16,428 nt of DNA from the NCBI GenBank assembly GCA_023301645.1, contig JALZUH010000228.1, positions 1-16,428 of the forward strand, written 5' to 3'. The first letter of the stretch is position 1; every line of letters starts with the position of its first letter. This DNA is from Akkermansiaceae bacterium. GTDB taxonomy: Bacteria; Verrucomicrobiota; Verrucomicrobiia; Verrucomicrobiales; Akkermansiaceae. Positions 1 to 6,746 of this stretch are shown piece after piece. The position numbers were made by a program, and so were the translations under genes. The notes under the pieces were generated by a model. That model had not been told where the DNA came from, made no database searches, and was given only the letters and a program-made list of their open reading frames with translations.

Positions 1-139
1 CGTTTTGTGAATACCTACACCAAAAAACATCACGATTCCGCTACTATTTGTAGCGCGCATAACTCCGCTAGACCGTTGCTATCACCTCAAGTATTTATTA
101 CATCATTTGGAATTTACCGTTTACGAGTAGAGGGAATTT
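1..139. other. Non-coding leader upstream of dnaB
   Basis: No gene is seen here. The stretch contains a small inverted repeat at 39-44 and 50-55 (CGCTAC / GTAGCG, 5-nt loop) with no T-run after it, so it is not a clear terminator. The rest is AT-rich and presumably carries the dnaB promoter, but no convincing -35/-10 pair could be picked out. The purine-rich TAGAGGGA just before position 140 is the ribosome binding site of dnaB. Confidence 0.4.
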
Positions 140-1660
140 GTGCACAAGATTCCTGAGCTCTACGACTTACCTATTTCAACAATTCGCTACATGGCCAACA
201 ACCCTTCATCCTCAGCCCCTTTCAACTCGAACGAGAAAGCAAAAGGCCCCGAGCTACAAAAAGCAGCTAAACCTGAAGACCTTCAGTCTGCAGCTAGGGC
301 CATGCCCCATGCCATCGGCCCCGAAAAAAGCATTCTCTCCTCGATGTTTCAAGACCCTCAGGAATACATCGCGCTAGCAGTGGAGAACAAGCTCACCGAA
401 GAGCACTTCTATCACCCCGCTCATGGCGCACTCTTTGGCATTCTTCAGGAGTTTTTTGAGAAAAATGAACCAGTGGAGCTCGTATCCTTCTCTCAAACAC
501 TCATGGATCGCAATCTCATGGCAACAATGGGAGGCCCCGCCGCCATCACAGAGATCTACACCTACGCGCCAACACACGCGCATTTCATTCATCACTTAGA
601 AATTGTCAAAGACAAGTATGTGCTGCGCTCCGTCATTCAGCAGTGCACAGAGGCCATCGCCCGAGCCTATGACGACCAGGAGGAAGTCGAGCAACTACTC
701 GACAATGTCGAACAGCAAGTCCTCGCCATTCGCGAAGGCGCTGAGAAGCAAGAAGGCATATCAGTCGAGAAGTCCGTCGATGAAGTCCTCTCCTACCTCG
801 AAGACTTCCTCGCGGGTAAAGGACAAGGAAATGGTATCTCCACAGGATACCCTGAAATCGACAAGATGTCTAGTGGTCTCAAATCAGGGGAAATGTTCGT
901 CGTAGCAGCTCGACCTTCGATGGGAAAAACCTCATTTGCCATGAACCTCATCGAGCACATGTGCCTAGATTCAGGGCTACCTTCGATGGTTTTCTCCCTA
1001 GAGATGAGCGCCTTCCAGCTAGTAGAGCGTCTGCTATACGCCCGTGCCCGCTTTGCCAAATCCAGCCTGATGAAAGGCTACAAGCCCGTTAAGGCAGACT
1101 TACTCAATATCAAGCGCGCCTCAGATGAGATCAAGGCATGCAAGCTCCACATCGACGACACCCCCTCTATTAGTATTAATGAACTAAGAGCTAAAGCCCG
1201 CCGTAAGAAGAAAGAAGCCGACATTCAAGTCATCGCCATCGACTACCTTCAGCTAATGCGCTCAAACTCGAAACAAGCACAAAACTCTCGTGAGCGAGAA
1301 GTTGCCGAGATCTCAGCCGGCCTCAAGGCGCTTGCCAAAGAGCTCGAAATTCCGATCATCGTTCTAGCCCAGCTTAACCGTGGCCCTGAAAGCCGTGTAG
1401 GAGCAAGTGGTGGTGGCGGAAAGCCACGTATGTCCGACCTTCGAGAATCTGGTTCTATCGAGCAGGACGCCGACATGGTTGGTCTACTCTACCGATCAGC
1501 TTACTACGCTGAGAATCAAGAAGATCGTGACGAAGAAGACGGTAAAGCCGAACTCGTCATTGCCAAAAACCGTAACGGCCCTACAGGAGACGTGCCACTC
1601 ACCTTCATCAAGGAAATCATGCGCTTTGAGACACGTGCATGGGAGGCTGATCCGAGCTAG
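140..1660 (+). CDS. dnaB: Replicative DNA helicase DnaB
   Basis: This is the hexameric 5'-3' helicase that unwinds DNA at the replication fork and binds primase. The N-terminal DnaB domain spans about residues 55-160 (AMPHAIGPEKSILSSMF, then the helical collar). The RecA-like ATPase domain follows, with Walker A ARPSMGKTS at about 257-265, the SLEMS segment at about 286-290, Walker B VIAIDYLQL at about 364-372, and the C-terminal KNRNGPTG loop with the expected arginine finger. At 506 residues it is slightly longer than usual (about 450-470) because of a Ser/Pro/Lys-rich N-terminal tail of about 50 residues. There is no intein. The GTG at 140 is preferred because AGAGGGA lies a few bases upstream; the next in-frame ATG (191, residue 18) has no ribosome binding site. 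The gene stands alone and its right-hand neighbour is convergent. Identity is secure; only the start is debatable. Confidence 0.96.
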   Translation: MHKIPELYDLPISTIRYMANNPSSSAPFNSNEKAKGPELQKAAKPEDLQSAARAMPHAIGPEKSILSSMFQDPQEYIALAVENKLTEEHFYHPAHGALFGILQEFFEKNEPVELVSFSQTLMDRNLMATMGGPAAITEIYTYAPTHAHFIHHLEIVKDKYVLRSVIQQCTEAIARAYDDQEEVEQLLDNVEQQVLAIREGAEKQEGISVEKSVDEVLSYLEDFLAGKGQGNGISTGYPEIDKMSSGLKSGEMFVVAARPSMGKTSFAMNLIEHMCLDSGLPSMVFSLEMSAFQLVERLLYARARFAKSSLMKGYKPVKADLLNIKRASDEIKACKLHIDDTPSISINELRAKARRKKKEADIQVIAIDYLQLMRSNSKQAQNSREREVAEISAGLKALAKELEIPIIVLAQLNRGPESRVGASGGGGKPRMSDLRESGSIEQDADMVGLLYRSAYYAENQEDRDEEDGKAELVIAKNRNGPTGDVPLTFIKEIMRFETRAWEADPS

Positions 1661-1698
1661 AAACAGCTCACAGTTAACAGCTCTGACACAAGAAGTCA

Positions 1699-1712
1699 TT
1701 GATTTTAATCAA
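1699..1712. promoter_or_regulatory. FNR/CRP-type binding-site candidate
   Basis: TTGATTTTAATCAA matches the FNR consensus TTGAT-N4-ATCAA at all ten defined positions, and the dyad extends to 8-bp arms (1697-1714). A weak -10-like CATAGC at 1737-1742 would put a start near 1748, so the box centre would be close to -42, the class II activator position. No coding gene lies downstream on the plus strand. The match is seen directly; its use by a regulator is inference. Confidence 0.35.
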
Positions 1713-1810
1713 TGCGGTGTAGGTGCGCTTGCCCAACATAGCTAAGCTTCACGCTAACGTAGTAATTTGCAAAACCCGTGATAATTTGCGCTGCTTAGAT
1801 TACTATTCAT

Positions 1811-1836
1811 GAACTTAGCTACTCACATCTAAGTTC
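1811..1836. other. Stem-loop, perfect 8-bp arms
   Basis: GAACTTAG at 1811-1818 pairs perfectly with CTAAGTTC at 1829-1836 around a 10-nt loop. The following bases, TTGTCTC, are not a clean U-tract, so this may be a weak dnaB terminator or a structural element of a small RNA. Confidence 0.4.
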
Positions 1837-1921
1837 TTGTCTCAAGGAAGATACGACACCTAGCCTCTAAGTCTAAAAGTGAAGCATTGACCTCATATTG
1901 TTCGAACACTGACCTAGTAAC

Positions 1922-1963
1922 AAAAAAATGCCCATTTACACATGAAGTGCAAATGGGCATTTT
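1922..1963 (-). terminator. Rho-independent terminator of rpmE, probably bidirectional
   Basis: A perfect 13-bp stem is formed by 1925-1937 (AAAATGCCCATTT) and 1951-1963. It extends through one A/C mismatch into three further pairs (CAC/GTG) with the 5-nt loop ATGAA. On the minus strand the stem runs into a complete T-tract (complement of A 1922-1928), which fits termination about 70 nt after the rpmE stop codon. On the plus strand it ends in TTTT, so it can also stop transcripts coming from dnaB. Confidence 0.85.
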
Positions 1964-1989
1964 AGAAAGTTTAAATGATCTGAATAAAA

Positions 1990-2008
1990 AGCAGGTGAAT
2001 TCACTGCT
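1990..2008. repeat. Dyad with GTGAATTCAC core
   Basis: The perfect 10-bp palindrome GTGAATTCAC (1995-2004) is flanked by AGCA and TGCT, with one bulged G on the left. It sits about 30 bp beyond the rpmE stop codon. As RNA on the plus strand it can fold into a 7-bp bulged hairpin followed by TTTTC. The 12-mer AGGTGAATTCAC (1993-2004) also occurs in the palindrome at 14943-14956, upstream of the toxin-antitoxin-like pair. Confidence 0.45.
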
Positions 2009-2034
2009 TTTCAAACAATCGATCCAACTACGGA

Positions 2035-2304
2035 TTAGCCAATCTTAGGCTTACCTACGCGGCGAACTGAACCGAAACGCTTCTGGAACTTATCAATACG
2101 ACCAGCTGTATCAACAAACTGCTTCTGACCAGTGTAGAACGGGTGAGAGTCTGAAGTTACACCCATAGAGATGATGAAGTGCTCTACACCGTCGATCTCT
2201 TCAGTCTTAGCAGACTTAGCAGTTGAACGTGTGATAAAGCGAGTTCCTGTTGTCATGTCTTGAAAGATTACAGGATTGTAGTCGGGATGAAAATCTTTTT
2301 TCAT
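2035..2304 (-). CDS. rpmE2: 50S ribosomal protein L31, type B
   Basis: This is a small protein of the large ribosomal subunit that helps form an intersubunit bridge. The sequence shows MKKDFHPDYNPVIFQD at the start and SHPFYTGQKQFVDTAGRIDKFQKRFG near the C-terminal end, both diagnostic of L31. There is no cysteine, so this is the zinc-independent type B form. The ATG at 2304 gives the family-typical MKKD start (89 residues). An in-frame GTG at 2328 would add eight residues (MANITKLI) and does have AGGAAAC immediately upstream, so the longer form cannot be excluded. A perfect -35-like TTGACA lies upstream on the minus strand (2387-2382), but no good -10 is found at the right distance. A strong hairpin terminator follows the gene. 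Confidence 0.93.
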   Translation of the reverse strand: MKKDFHPDYNPVIFQDMTTGTRFITRSTAKSAKTEEIDGVEHFIISMGVTSDSHPFYTGQKQFVDTAGRIDKFQKRFGSVRRVGKPKIG

Positions 2305-2408
2305 AATTAGTTTAGTTATATTTGCCACGTTTCCTGCGCGGCGGATTGAGGAGAACGGGAAGATGCATTATTAACAACAAGTGTCAAGTTCTTACCCTAT
2401 AAATACCC

Positions 2409-3368
2409 TTAGAAATAGCGCATTAAGGTGTTATTTTGCATTTCTTGTGGCTTAACCATCATAATATAGGTGTTTTCATCATCATGCCAGCGCGCTACAT
2501 CAAGCCCTGTCTTTTTACAAAAGTAGCAATCAGCCATAGATAACTCTTCCATCGTTGGGATGTTACCATCATTGACGATGTTGTTTTTCACAATGATGAC
2601 ATTAACCTTATTACCACTAGCCTCTTTGAAGCTAAGGAGTGAACCTAGCTGCCCCTCGGGTAGATCAATTTTCTTACAGCCTAAGCTCTCTAGACCTTGA
2701 AGACCTTTGGGTAAAACAGAAGGAGTAGGTAACTTGTGGCTAACAAGCCAATCCTTAACTTCCTCCTGGCCTGCATTCTCAACGTCGAGATCAAAGCTAG
2801 CATTAACCATGCCCCCAGCATGAACCTGGACTGACTGAGATGACATCATACCATCTGATCGCAAGGCATTGGTCTGCAGGGCAAGAAACCCACCTAGCGC
2901 GACGGCAGCCGCCATTGACATGATACTCTTCATACTGACTCGGCTAGCTTTTTTACCCGCATTGATAGAAACCACATTAGCTTCACTTGACTCAGCCTGG
3001 CTCTCGCCCTGCTGTTCGTGTTGCTGCACTTCTACCGCAGTAAGAATCTGCTCACGAAGACCAGCAGGTGGCTCTATCATACCGATAGCATCGTGAAACA
3101 TCTCGTCCATCTCTTGCTCAGCTTCTGGGTCAGTGACACTTTCACCGCGCATCACCGATAAGATGTGAAGCTTGAGATCGTCAGGGATTTCAATATTGTC
3201 TAAAGCTTGAGTAAACTCCGAATCACTAGCTCTCTGAGCAGCAAGCCACTCGCCAAGCTCACGGTCTTCCACCGCCAGCATGAGCGCCTCTGCGAAAGTC
3301 TCATCTTGAGCATCGGCTCCATCGGCGCGAAAGCTCTCTAGAATAAATTTTGCTTGTTGTTTATCCAT
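2409..3368 (-). CDS. Membrane-anchored putative anti-sigma factor
   Basis: This is the probable partner of the ECF sigma factor encoded just upstream. The ATG at 3368 lies inside the sigma gene's last codons (ATGGATAA overlap of 8 bp), which suggests translational coupling and equal dosage. The protein (319 residues) has an acidic cytoplasmic part (1-145), one membrane segment (about 147-169, from KSIMSMAAAVAL) and an outer domain (170-319). The cytoplasmic part has no HxxxCxxC zinc-binding anti-sigma motif. It contains two similar segments, IEIPDDLKLHILS (about 59-71) and IEPPAGLREQILT (about 98-110), that look like an internal repeat. The outer domain carries a Cys-Tyr-Phe-Cys pair (DCYFCKK) and another Cys (LGCKK), suggesting a disulfide. 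I recognise no named family. Function is inferred from position and topology. An upstream ATG at 3431 lies inside the sigma gene and is less likely. Confidence 0.72.
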   Translation of the reverse strand: MDKQQAKFILESFRADGADAQDETFAEALMLAVEDRELGEWLAAQRASDSEFTQALDNIEIPDDLKLHILSVMRGESVTDPEAEQEMDEMFHDAIGMIEPPAGLREQILTAVEVQQHEQQGESQAESSEANVVSINAGKKASRVSMKSIMSMAAAVALGGFLALQTNALRSDGMMSSQSVQVHAGGMVNASFDLDVENAGQEEVKDWLVSHKLPTPSVLPKGLQGLESLGCKKIDLPEGQLGSLLSFKEASGNKVNVIIVKNNIVNDGNIPTMEELSMADCYFCKKTGLDVARWHDDENTYIMMVKPQEMQNNTLMRYF

Positions 3369-3906
3369 GGTTTTTAAATTGTTCTGTGTTGATTGAAACG
3401 ATCTTCTTCGTTTGATTGACTGTGTCGGCATCCTTCATTTTTCCTTTCAGCTGCTTTTTGCCACGTGATATTCGTGACATTACGGTGCCGATTGGGATTT
3501 CTAGAATAGCTGCTATTTCTTTATAACTATGCTGTTGAAGGTAAAATAAAGTGAGTGGAGCTCGGAATGTTTCGTCGAGTTGAGATAGCATGTTAACGGC
3601 TCTTTCAGCATCGAGCTTTCTACCGCCATCTTCTTCATGCACTGGTAATTGGTATTCAATCTCGCCAATATCATCATCCGAATATTTCTTTTGTCTGCGG
3701 GCGATAGCTAAGTGCTCACGAAAGAGAGTCGTAAAGAGCCAGGTCTTGGCCTTAGACCGATCCTCGAGCTGGTGGCCCTTCTGTGCCCAGATGCAGAAAG
3801 TCTGCTGGACAAGATCGGATGCTCCATCGGGATTCTTTGCCAATGAATAGGCAAAGCGGTAGAGAGGTTTGTAGTGGGTATCTACTAGTTCTTCAAACTC
3901 GGTCAT
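3361..3906 (-). CDS. ECF-type RNA polymerase sigma factor
   Basis: This is an alternative sigma factor (181 residues) directing RNA polymerase to a stress- or envelope-response regulon. Region 2 covers about residues 10-75, with LYRFAYSLAKN and SDLVQQTFCIWAQK for core binding and -10 recognition, and KTWLFTTLFR after it. Region 4 covers about 105-155: LDETFRAPLTLFYLQ, then the helix-turn-helix SYKEIAAILEIPIGTVMSRI and GKKQLK, for -35 recognition. There is no region 1.1 or 3. The gene is first in a two-gene unit and overlaps its putative anti-sigma partner by 8 bp. A TATAAT box lies 42 bp upstream, so basal expression may be vegetative. There is no obvious ribosome binding site before the ATG. 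The ECF assignment is certain; the subgroup and target genes are unknown. Confidence 0.93.
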   Translation of the reverse strand: MTEFEELVDTHYKPLYRFAYSLAKNPDGASDLVQQTFCIWAQKGHQLEDRSKAKTWLFTTLFREHLAIARRQKKYSDDDIGEIEYQLPVHEEDGGRKLDAERAVNMLSQLDETFRAPLTLFYLQQHSYKEIAAILEIPIGTVMSRISRGKKQLKGKMKDADTVNQTKKIVSINTEQFKNHG

Positions 3907-3947
3907 AACAGTTGTAAGACGCTGTAGGGCGTAATTTATTCCCAGTC

Positions 3948-3953
3948 ATTATA
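3948..3953 (-). promoter_or_regulatory. Probable -10 box of the sigma/anti-sigma unit
   Basis: The minus strand reads TATAAT, a perfect vegetative -10 hexamer, 42 bp upstream of the sigma-factor ATG. The -35 position would fall in the preceding terminator hairpin (ACTGCG) and is poor, so an extended or activator-dependent promoter is possible. Confidence 0.35.
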
Positions 3954-3963
3954 AAAATATAAT

Positions 3964-3997
3964 AAAAACCCGCAGTAAGACAAACATACTGCGGGTT
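3964..3997 (-). terminator. Rho-independent terminator of the M29-like gene
   Basis: A perfect 11-bp stem is formed by AACCCGCAGTA (3967-3977) and TACTGCGGGTT (3987-3997) with a 9-nt loop. On the minus strand it runs into TTTTTATTATA. It lies 36 bp past the stop codon of the gene ending at 4033 and insulates the sigma-factor gene downstream. Confidence 0.85.
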
Positions 3998-4032
3998 GAA
4001 ATGATTAAACAGTGACGCCTGTCACCTCTCGT

Positions 4033-5223
4033 TTAGCGCTTAAGAGCATTAATGATGTAATCAGCAGGCTTGAAGTCCTGAATGATCACCTCCTGCTGGT
4101 CGCCTCGCTTCATGCGCACCTCACTGATATTGAAGTTAGGCGTCTTGTGCGGGGCAAAGAGAATATCATCGTGTGTGCTATTTTCATGCTTCTTGAACAT
4201 ATCAGGCACGATATCACCTCCTAAATGATCATCACGGCCTGTCGCCAAGTGACATGTTCCGAGCACCTTCTCGTCCTGAATGTCTGAGTAGGAAACAGGC
4301 AGCACCTGCGTTCCGAAACCAAGTTCACCAAGTGTGCCCGTCATTGGATCATCGGCAAGTCGCTTATTGTGATCATCAACGGTAGCTTGATTACCCTCGA
4401 TGAGTGTTGAGCTAATGATATTTCTATCTACCACATCAAGAACTCCCAGTGTGCCGTCTTCATACTTCATTGGGAAATGACCACGAGCATCTTTGGGCAC
4501 GAAGTAAACCTCGCCCGCAGGCAGGTTCGCCACATCTGGTGTCATACCACGACAGAGACCGTGACTCTTCTGAGCCTCTTGTCCGTCTAGACCAAGCCAT
4601 GCTGTAAGCACACGACCGTCTTCTAGAGCAAAGTCAATTTCGATCTCATCAGCACCTGTCATCGCCTTGCGAATACGCTCAGAATCGGCTGAAACATCAT
4701 CATAATCCACGGCTAAGCCAGAATTAAGGATGATATCATTAACCCCGTGCAGGGTAGCACCTCGGAAGCCAAAATCCTTACATTTAGCAGTCAGTGGCGC
4801 AGTAGCGCTCCAGTCAGTGATGCAGAGAATGATATCGTAGTTAGGGTAAATATCCTTATCGAGAGAAAGTTCATTTCCATTCACATCGAAGCATGGATCT
4901 TTCATATCTAGATTCGAGCCATTCGTGCAGTAGTAGGCGAACATATCTCCACCCGTCATACCGAGCTCCTTCATCACACTATTGTGGAGAGTTTCATAAA
5001 AGTGCTTATGAGCATTTTTCTGCACAGGGAAGCCTTCTGCAGTAAGGTAAGCGTGATCTTTCATCCAGCGAGCTGGATCATCGAAATCAGTAAGGATACA
5101 AATCTTGCACCCTTCTGTAGGGTCAAACACTTGGTTTAAAAGACGAGATAAGCTAAACGCATCAAATTGGCGCTTAGAAGGGTTGCGTAAAATTTCTTCT
5201 TCAAAGTATGCTGGCAGCGACAT
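4033..5223 (-). CDS. M29 (aminopeptidase T)-like metalloprotein
   Basis: This 396-residue protein resembles M29 metallo-aminopeptidases (AmpS / aminopeptidase T), which use a two-metal site to remove N-terminal residues. The same fold occurs in some ring-cleaving dioxygenases. Conserved metal-ligand positions of the family can be matched: NLPAGEVYFVP (Glu238), LGELGFGT (Glu300), DEKVLGTCHLATG (Glu318, His325), and THDDILF (His351, Asp353, in place of the usual HWD). The N-terminal half (1-190) is divergent; it carries LTDFDDPARW and DIILCITDWSATAP and would hold the substrate-side domain. There is no signal peptide, so it is probably cytoplasmic. It is transcribed alone, ending at a strong hairpin terminator. 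An in-frame stop just upstream of the ATG at 5223 fixes the start region. The substrate is unknown, and true peptidase activity is not proven by the motifs. Confidence 0.72.
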   Translation of the reverse strand: MSLPAYFEEEILRNPSKRQFDAFSLSRLLNQVFDPTEGCKICILTDFDDPARWMKDHAYLTAEGFPVQKNAHKHFYETLHNSVMKELGMTGGDMFAYYCTNGSNLDMKDPCFDVNGNELSLDKDIYPNYDIILCITDWSATAPLTAKCKDFGFRGATLHGVNDIILNSGLAVDYDDVSADSERIRKAMTGADEIEIDFALEDGRVLTAWLGLDGQEAQKSHGLCRGMTPDVANLPAGEVYFVPKDARGHFPMKYEDGTLGVLDVVDRNIISSTLIEGNQATVDDHNKRLADDPMTGTLGELGFGTQVLPVSYSDIQDEKVLGTCHLATGRDDHLGGDIVPDMFKKHENSTHDDILFAPHKTPNFNISEVRMKRGDQQEVIIQDFKPADYIINALKR

Positions 5224-5277
5224 ACTGTGACGCTAACCCTGTAAGCAAAACTCGCAAGTGGAACTTTTATTAAAAAA

Positions 5278-5286
5278 CCTCCTCCT
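5278..5286 (-). promoter_or_regulatory. Displaced Shine-Dalgarno-like AGGAGGAGG
   Basis: The minus strand reads AGGAGGAGG 54 bp upstream of the M29-like ATG. No start codon lies at a usable distance; the nearest is a TTG about 20 nt on, which would open an 18-codon leader overlapping the gene start. The sequence may be a leader-peptide site, a ribosome stand-by site or chance. Confidence 0.2.
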
Positions 5287-5419
5287 GACAGCTTCCACTC
5301 TTCTACATTTGATAGAACCCAGCTTAAACACACTCCCCATCAATCGTTTCAGCTAATCTCTTCATATTTAATCTACCCCCTGCTACTTTCCCAAAAAACA
5401 CCGCTAATAAAGCGCTATC

Positions 5420-6202
5420 ATGAGCTCCACCTTCCCGACCTTTACCACCCTCGTCATCTTTCCACTTATCGTCATTATGACCAAAAGCGACCTAGCAGCC
5501 AGAGAAACACCCTACTCAGACCATCACCGTAATCTCAGCAAAAAGAATTACGCCAATGGCAAACTCAGAGAGCAAGATGTCATCAAGCGCATAGCACCAC
5601 GCACAAGAGCAGAACTCAAAGACAAAGACCTACAGCTAGGATCACCCGTATTTATTCGTATTTTCAAAGAATCGCGCGAGCTTGAAATCTGGGTGAAACA
5701 CTCCACCAGCAACAAGTATCAGCATTTTAAAACATGGCAAATTGCAGCACTATCAGGTGGACTGGGGCCAAAACTAGCAGAAGGCGATTACCAAGGGCCC
5801 GAAGGATTCTACTACGTGCCCATGTCGATGCTGAAGCCAGATAGCAGCTACCACCTCGCCTTTAATATAGGATACCCCAATGAATACGACCGCGCTCACC
5901 ATCGCACAGGATCATTCATCATGACTCATGGAAACCGACTCTCAGCTGGCTGCTTTGCCATGACAGACCCCTCTATCGAAGAAATCTACACCATCTGCCA
6001 CGCCGCCCTCAATCATGGCCAGCCATTTTTCAGAACTCACATCTTCCCGTTCCGCATGACTGAAAAACGCATGAAACAAGCTGGCAAAAACCAATGGCTA
6101 AGTTTCTGGCAAAACCTCAAAGAAGGTTACGACTACTTTGAAAAACACCGCACCCCACCCAATGTAAAAGTCATCAATAAAACATATACTTTCGCCCAAT
6201 AG
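5420..6202 (+). CDS. YafK-type L,D-transpeptidase-family protein
   Basis: This 260-residue protein belongs to the YkuD-fold peptidoglycan enzymes. It resembles the YafK subgroup, which acts on meso-diaminopimelate-linked peptide bonds in the periplasm (E. coli YafK/DpaA detaches Lpp from the wall). A signal peptide is visible at about 1-28 (TLVIFPLIVIMTKSDLAARE, hydrophobic core followed by AxA-like LAA). The catalytic region reads FIMTHGNRLSAGCFAMTD, with His170, Ser175, Gly177 and the nucleophile Cys178. GPEGFYYVP and AFNIGYPNEYD upstream are further family motifs. The substrate in this organism is not evident. It is transcribed alone from the divergent gap shared with the M29-like gene; no ribosome binding site is seen before the ATG. 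It converges with the DUF4870 gene only 6 bp away, with no terminator between them. Confidence 0.85.
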   Translation: MSSTFPTFTTLVIFPLIVIMTKSDLAARETPYSDHHRNLSKKNYANGKLREQDVIKRIAPRTRAELKDKDLQLGSPVFIRIFKESRELEIWVKHSTSNKYQHFKTWQIAALSGGLGPKLAEGDYQGPEGFYYVPMSMLKPDSSYHLAFNIGYPNEYDRAHHRTGSFIMTHGNRLSAGCFAMTDPSIEEIYTICHAALNHGQPFFRTHIFPFRMTEKRMKQAGKNQWLSFWQNLKEGYDYFEKHRTPPNVKVINKTYTFAQ

Positions 6203-6208
6203 AGGCAA

Positions 6209-6559
6209 TCACTTCACAAAGCGAATCGTTAAAGGATAACGGTAAGCCACCCCTTGATTAGCTTTTGCAGCAGCCATGAGAATCATCGCTATATTAAACA
6301 CATAAATAGCGGCCAGCATAAACACACCGACCAGCACAACCACTAAAAGTGCTGACAACAGTGCATACAAGAAAATAGAAAGCTGGAAATTAAGCGCCTC
6401 CTTAGCCTCATTACCAGCAAAGGGCATCTCCCCCCGCTTCATTTGCCAAATCACCAGCGGACCGACAAAACTACTCACCAATGGCGAAAGGTGGCTATAT
6501 AAAGCCCATTGTTTTTCCTGCTGAGGTAGCTCCGTCATACGCACGGTCATAACGCACAC
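6209..6559 (-). CDS. DUF4870 domain membrane protein
   Basis: This is a small Tic20-like integral membrane protein (116 residues) of unknown function. Diagnostic blocks are LYSHLSPLVSSFVGPLVIW, FAGNEAKEALNFQLSI and YRYPLTIRFVK at the C-terminus. Hydrophobic segments are at about 24-39, 57-80 and 82-98. GTG at 6559 is chosen because a canonical GGAGGT lies 5 nt upstream, one of the very few clear ribosome binding sites in the window. In-frame ATGs at 6550 and 6538 (MTELPQQEK) are alternatives; the last gives the family-typical N-terminus. The gene is divergent from the MoxR operon across a 187-bp gap that probably holds both promoters. Family membership is solid, function unknown. Confidence 0.88.
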   Translation of the reverse strand: MCVMTVRMTELPQQEKQWALYSHLSPLVSSFVGPLVIWQMKRGEMPFAGNEAKEALNFQLSIFLYALLSALLVVVLVGVFMLAAIYVFNIAMILMAAAKANQGVAYRYPLTIRFVK

Positions 6560-6746
6560 CTACCACCTCCGTAAAGTAGATAGTCGATCACCAAAGAACC
6601 AATCATCCACTAACTACCGATAAGCCATCCACCATCTCCCCCATCGAGAAAAATCTACGAAGCCATCATTTTCAAATTAGATGTTTACTCACTCGACAAA
6701 ATAACCTTCCAGCATAACTTACAGCACAATCAAATAGTAATTCATC

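Larger units (their letters stand above)
1661..2034. other. Convergent intergenic region between dnaB and rpmE
   Basis: No open reading frame here looks like a real gene; a 61-codon frame on the minus strand overlaps the terminator and has no recognisable motif. The stretch is AT-rich and structured. From left to right it holds a 7-bp direct repeat ACAGCTC (1663-1669 and 1677-1683), an exact FNR-type dyad (1699-1712), a perfect 8-bp stem-loop (1811-1836), a long terminator hairpin (1922-1963) and a GTGAATTCAC dyad (1995-2004). It is longer than needed for the 3' ends of two converging genes, so a small RNA on the plus strand is possible but unproven. Confidence 0.5.

Noticed and set aside
1829..2014. 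61-codon minus-strand frame between rpmE and dnaB
   Set aside because: It spans the rpmE terminator hairpin and the GTGAATTCAC dyad, and the product has no recognisable features.
5136..5333. 65-codon minus-strand frame overlapping the start of the M29-like gene
   Set aside because: It overlaps a well-supported gene in another frame and has no domain or plausible start context.
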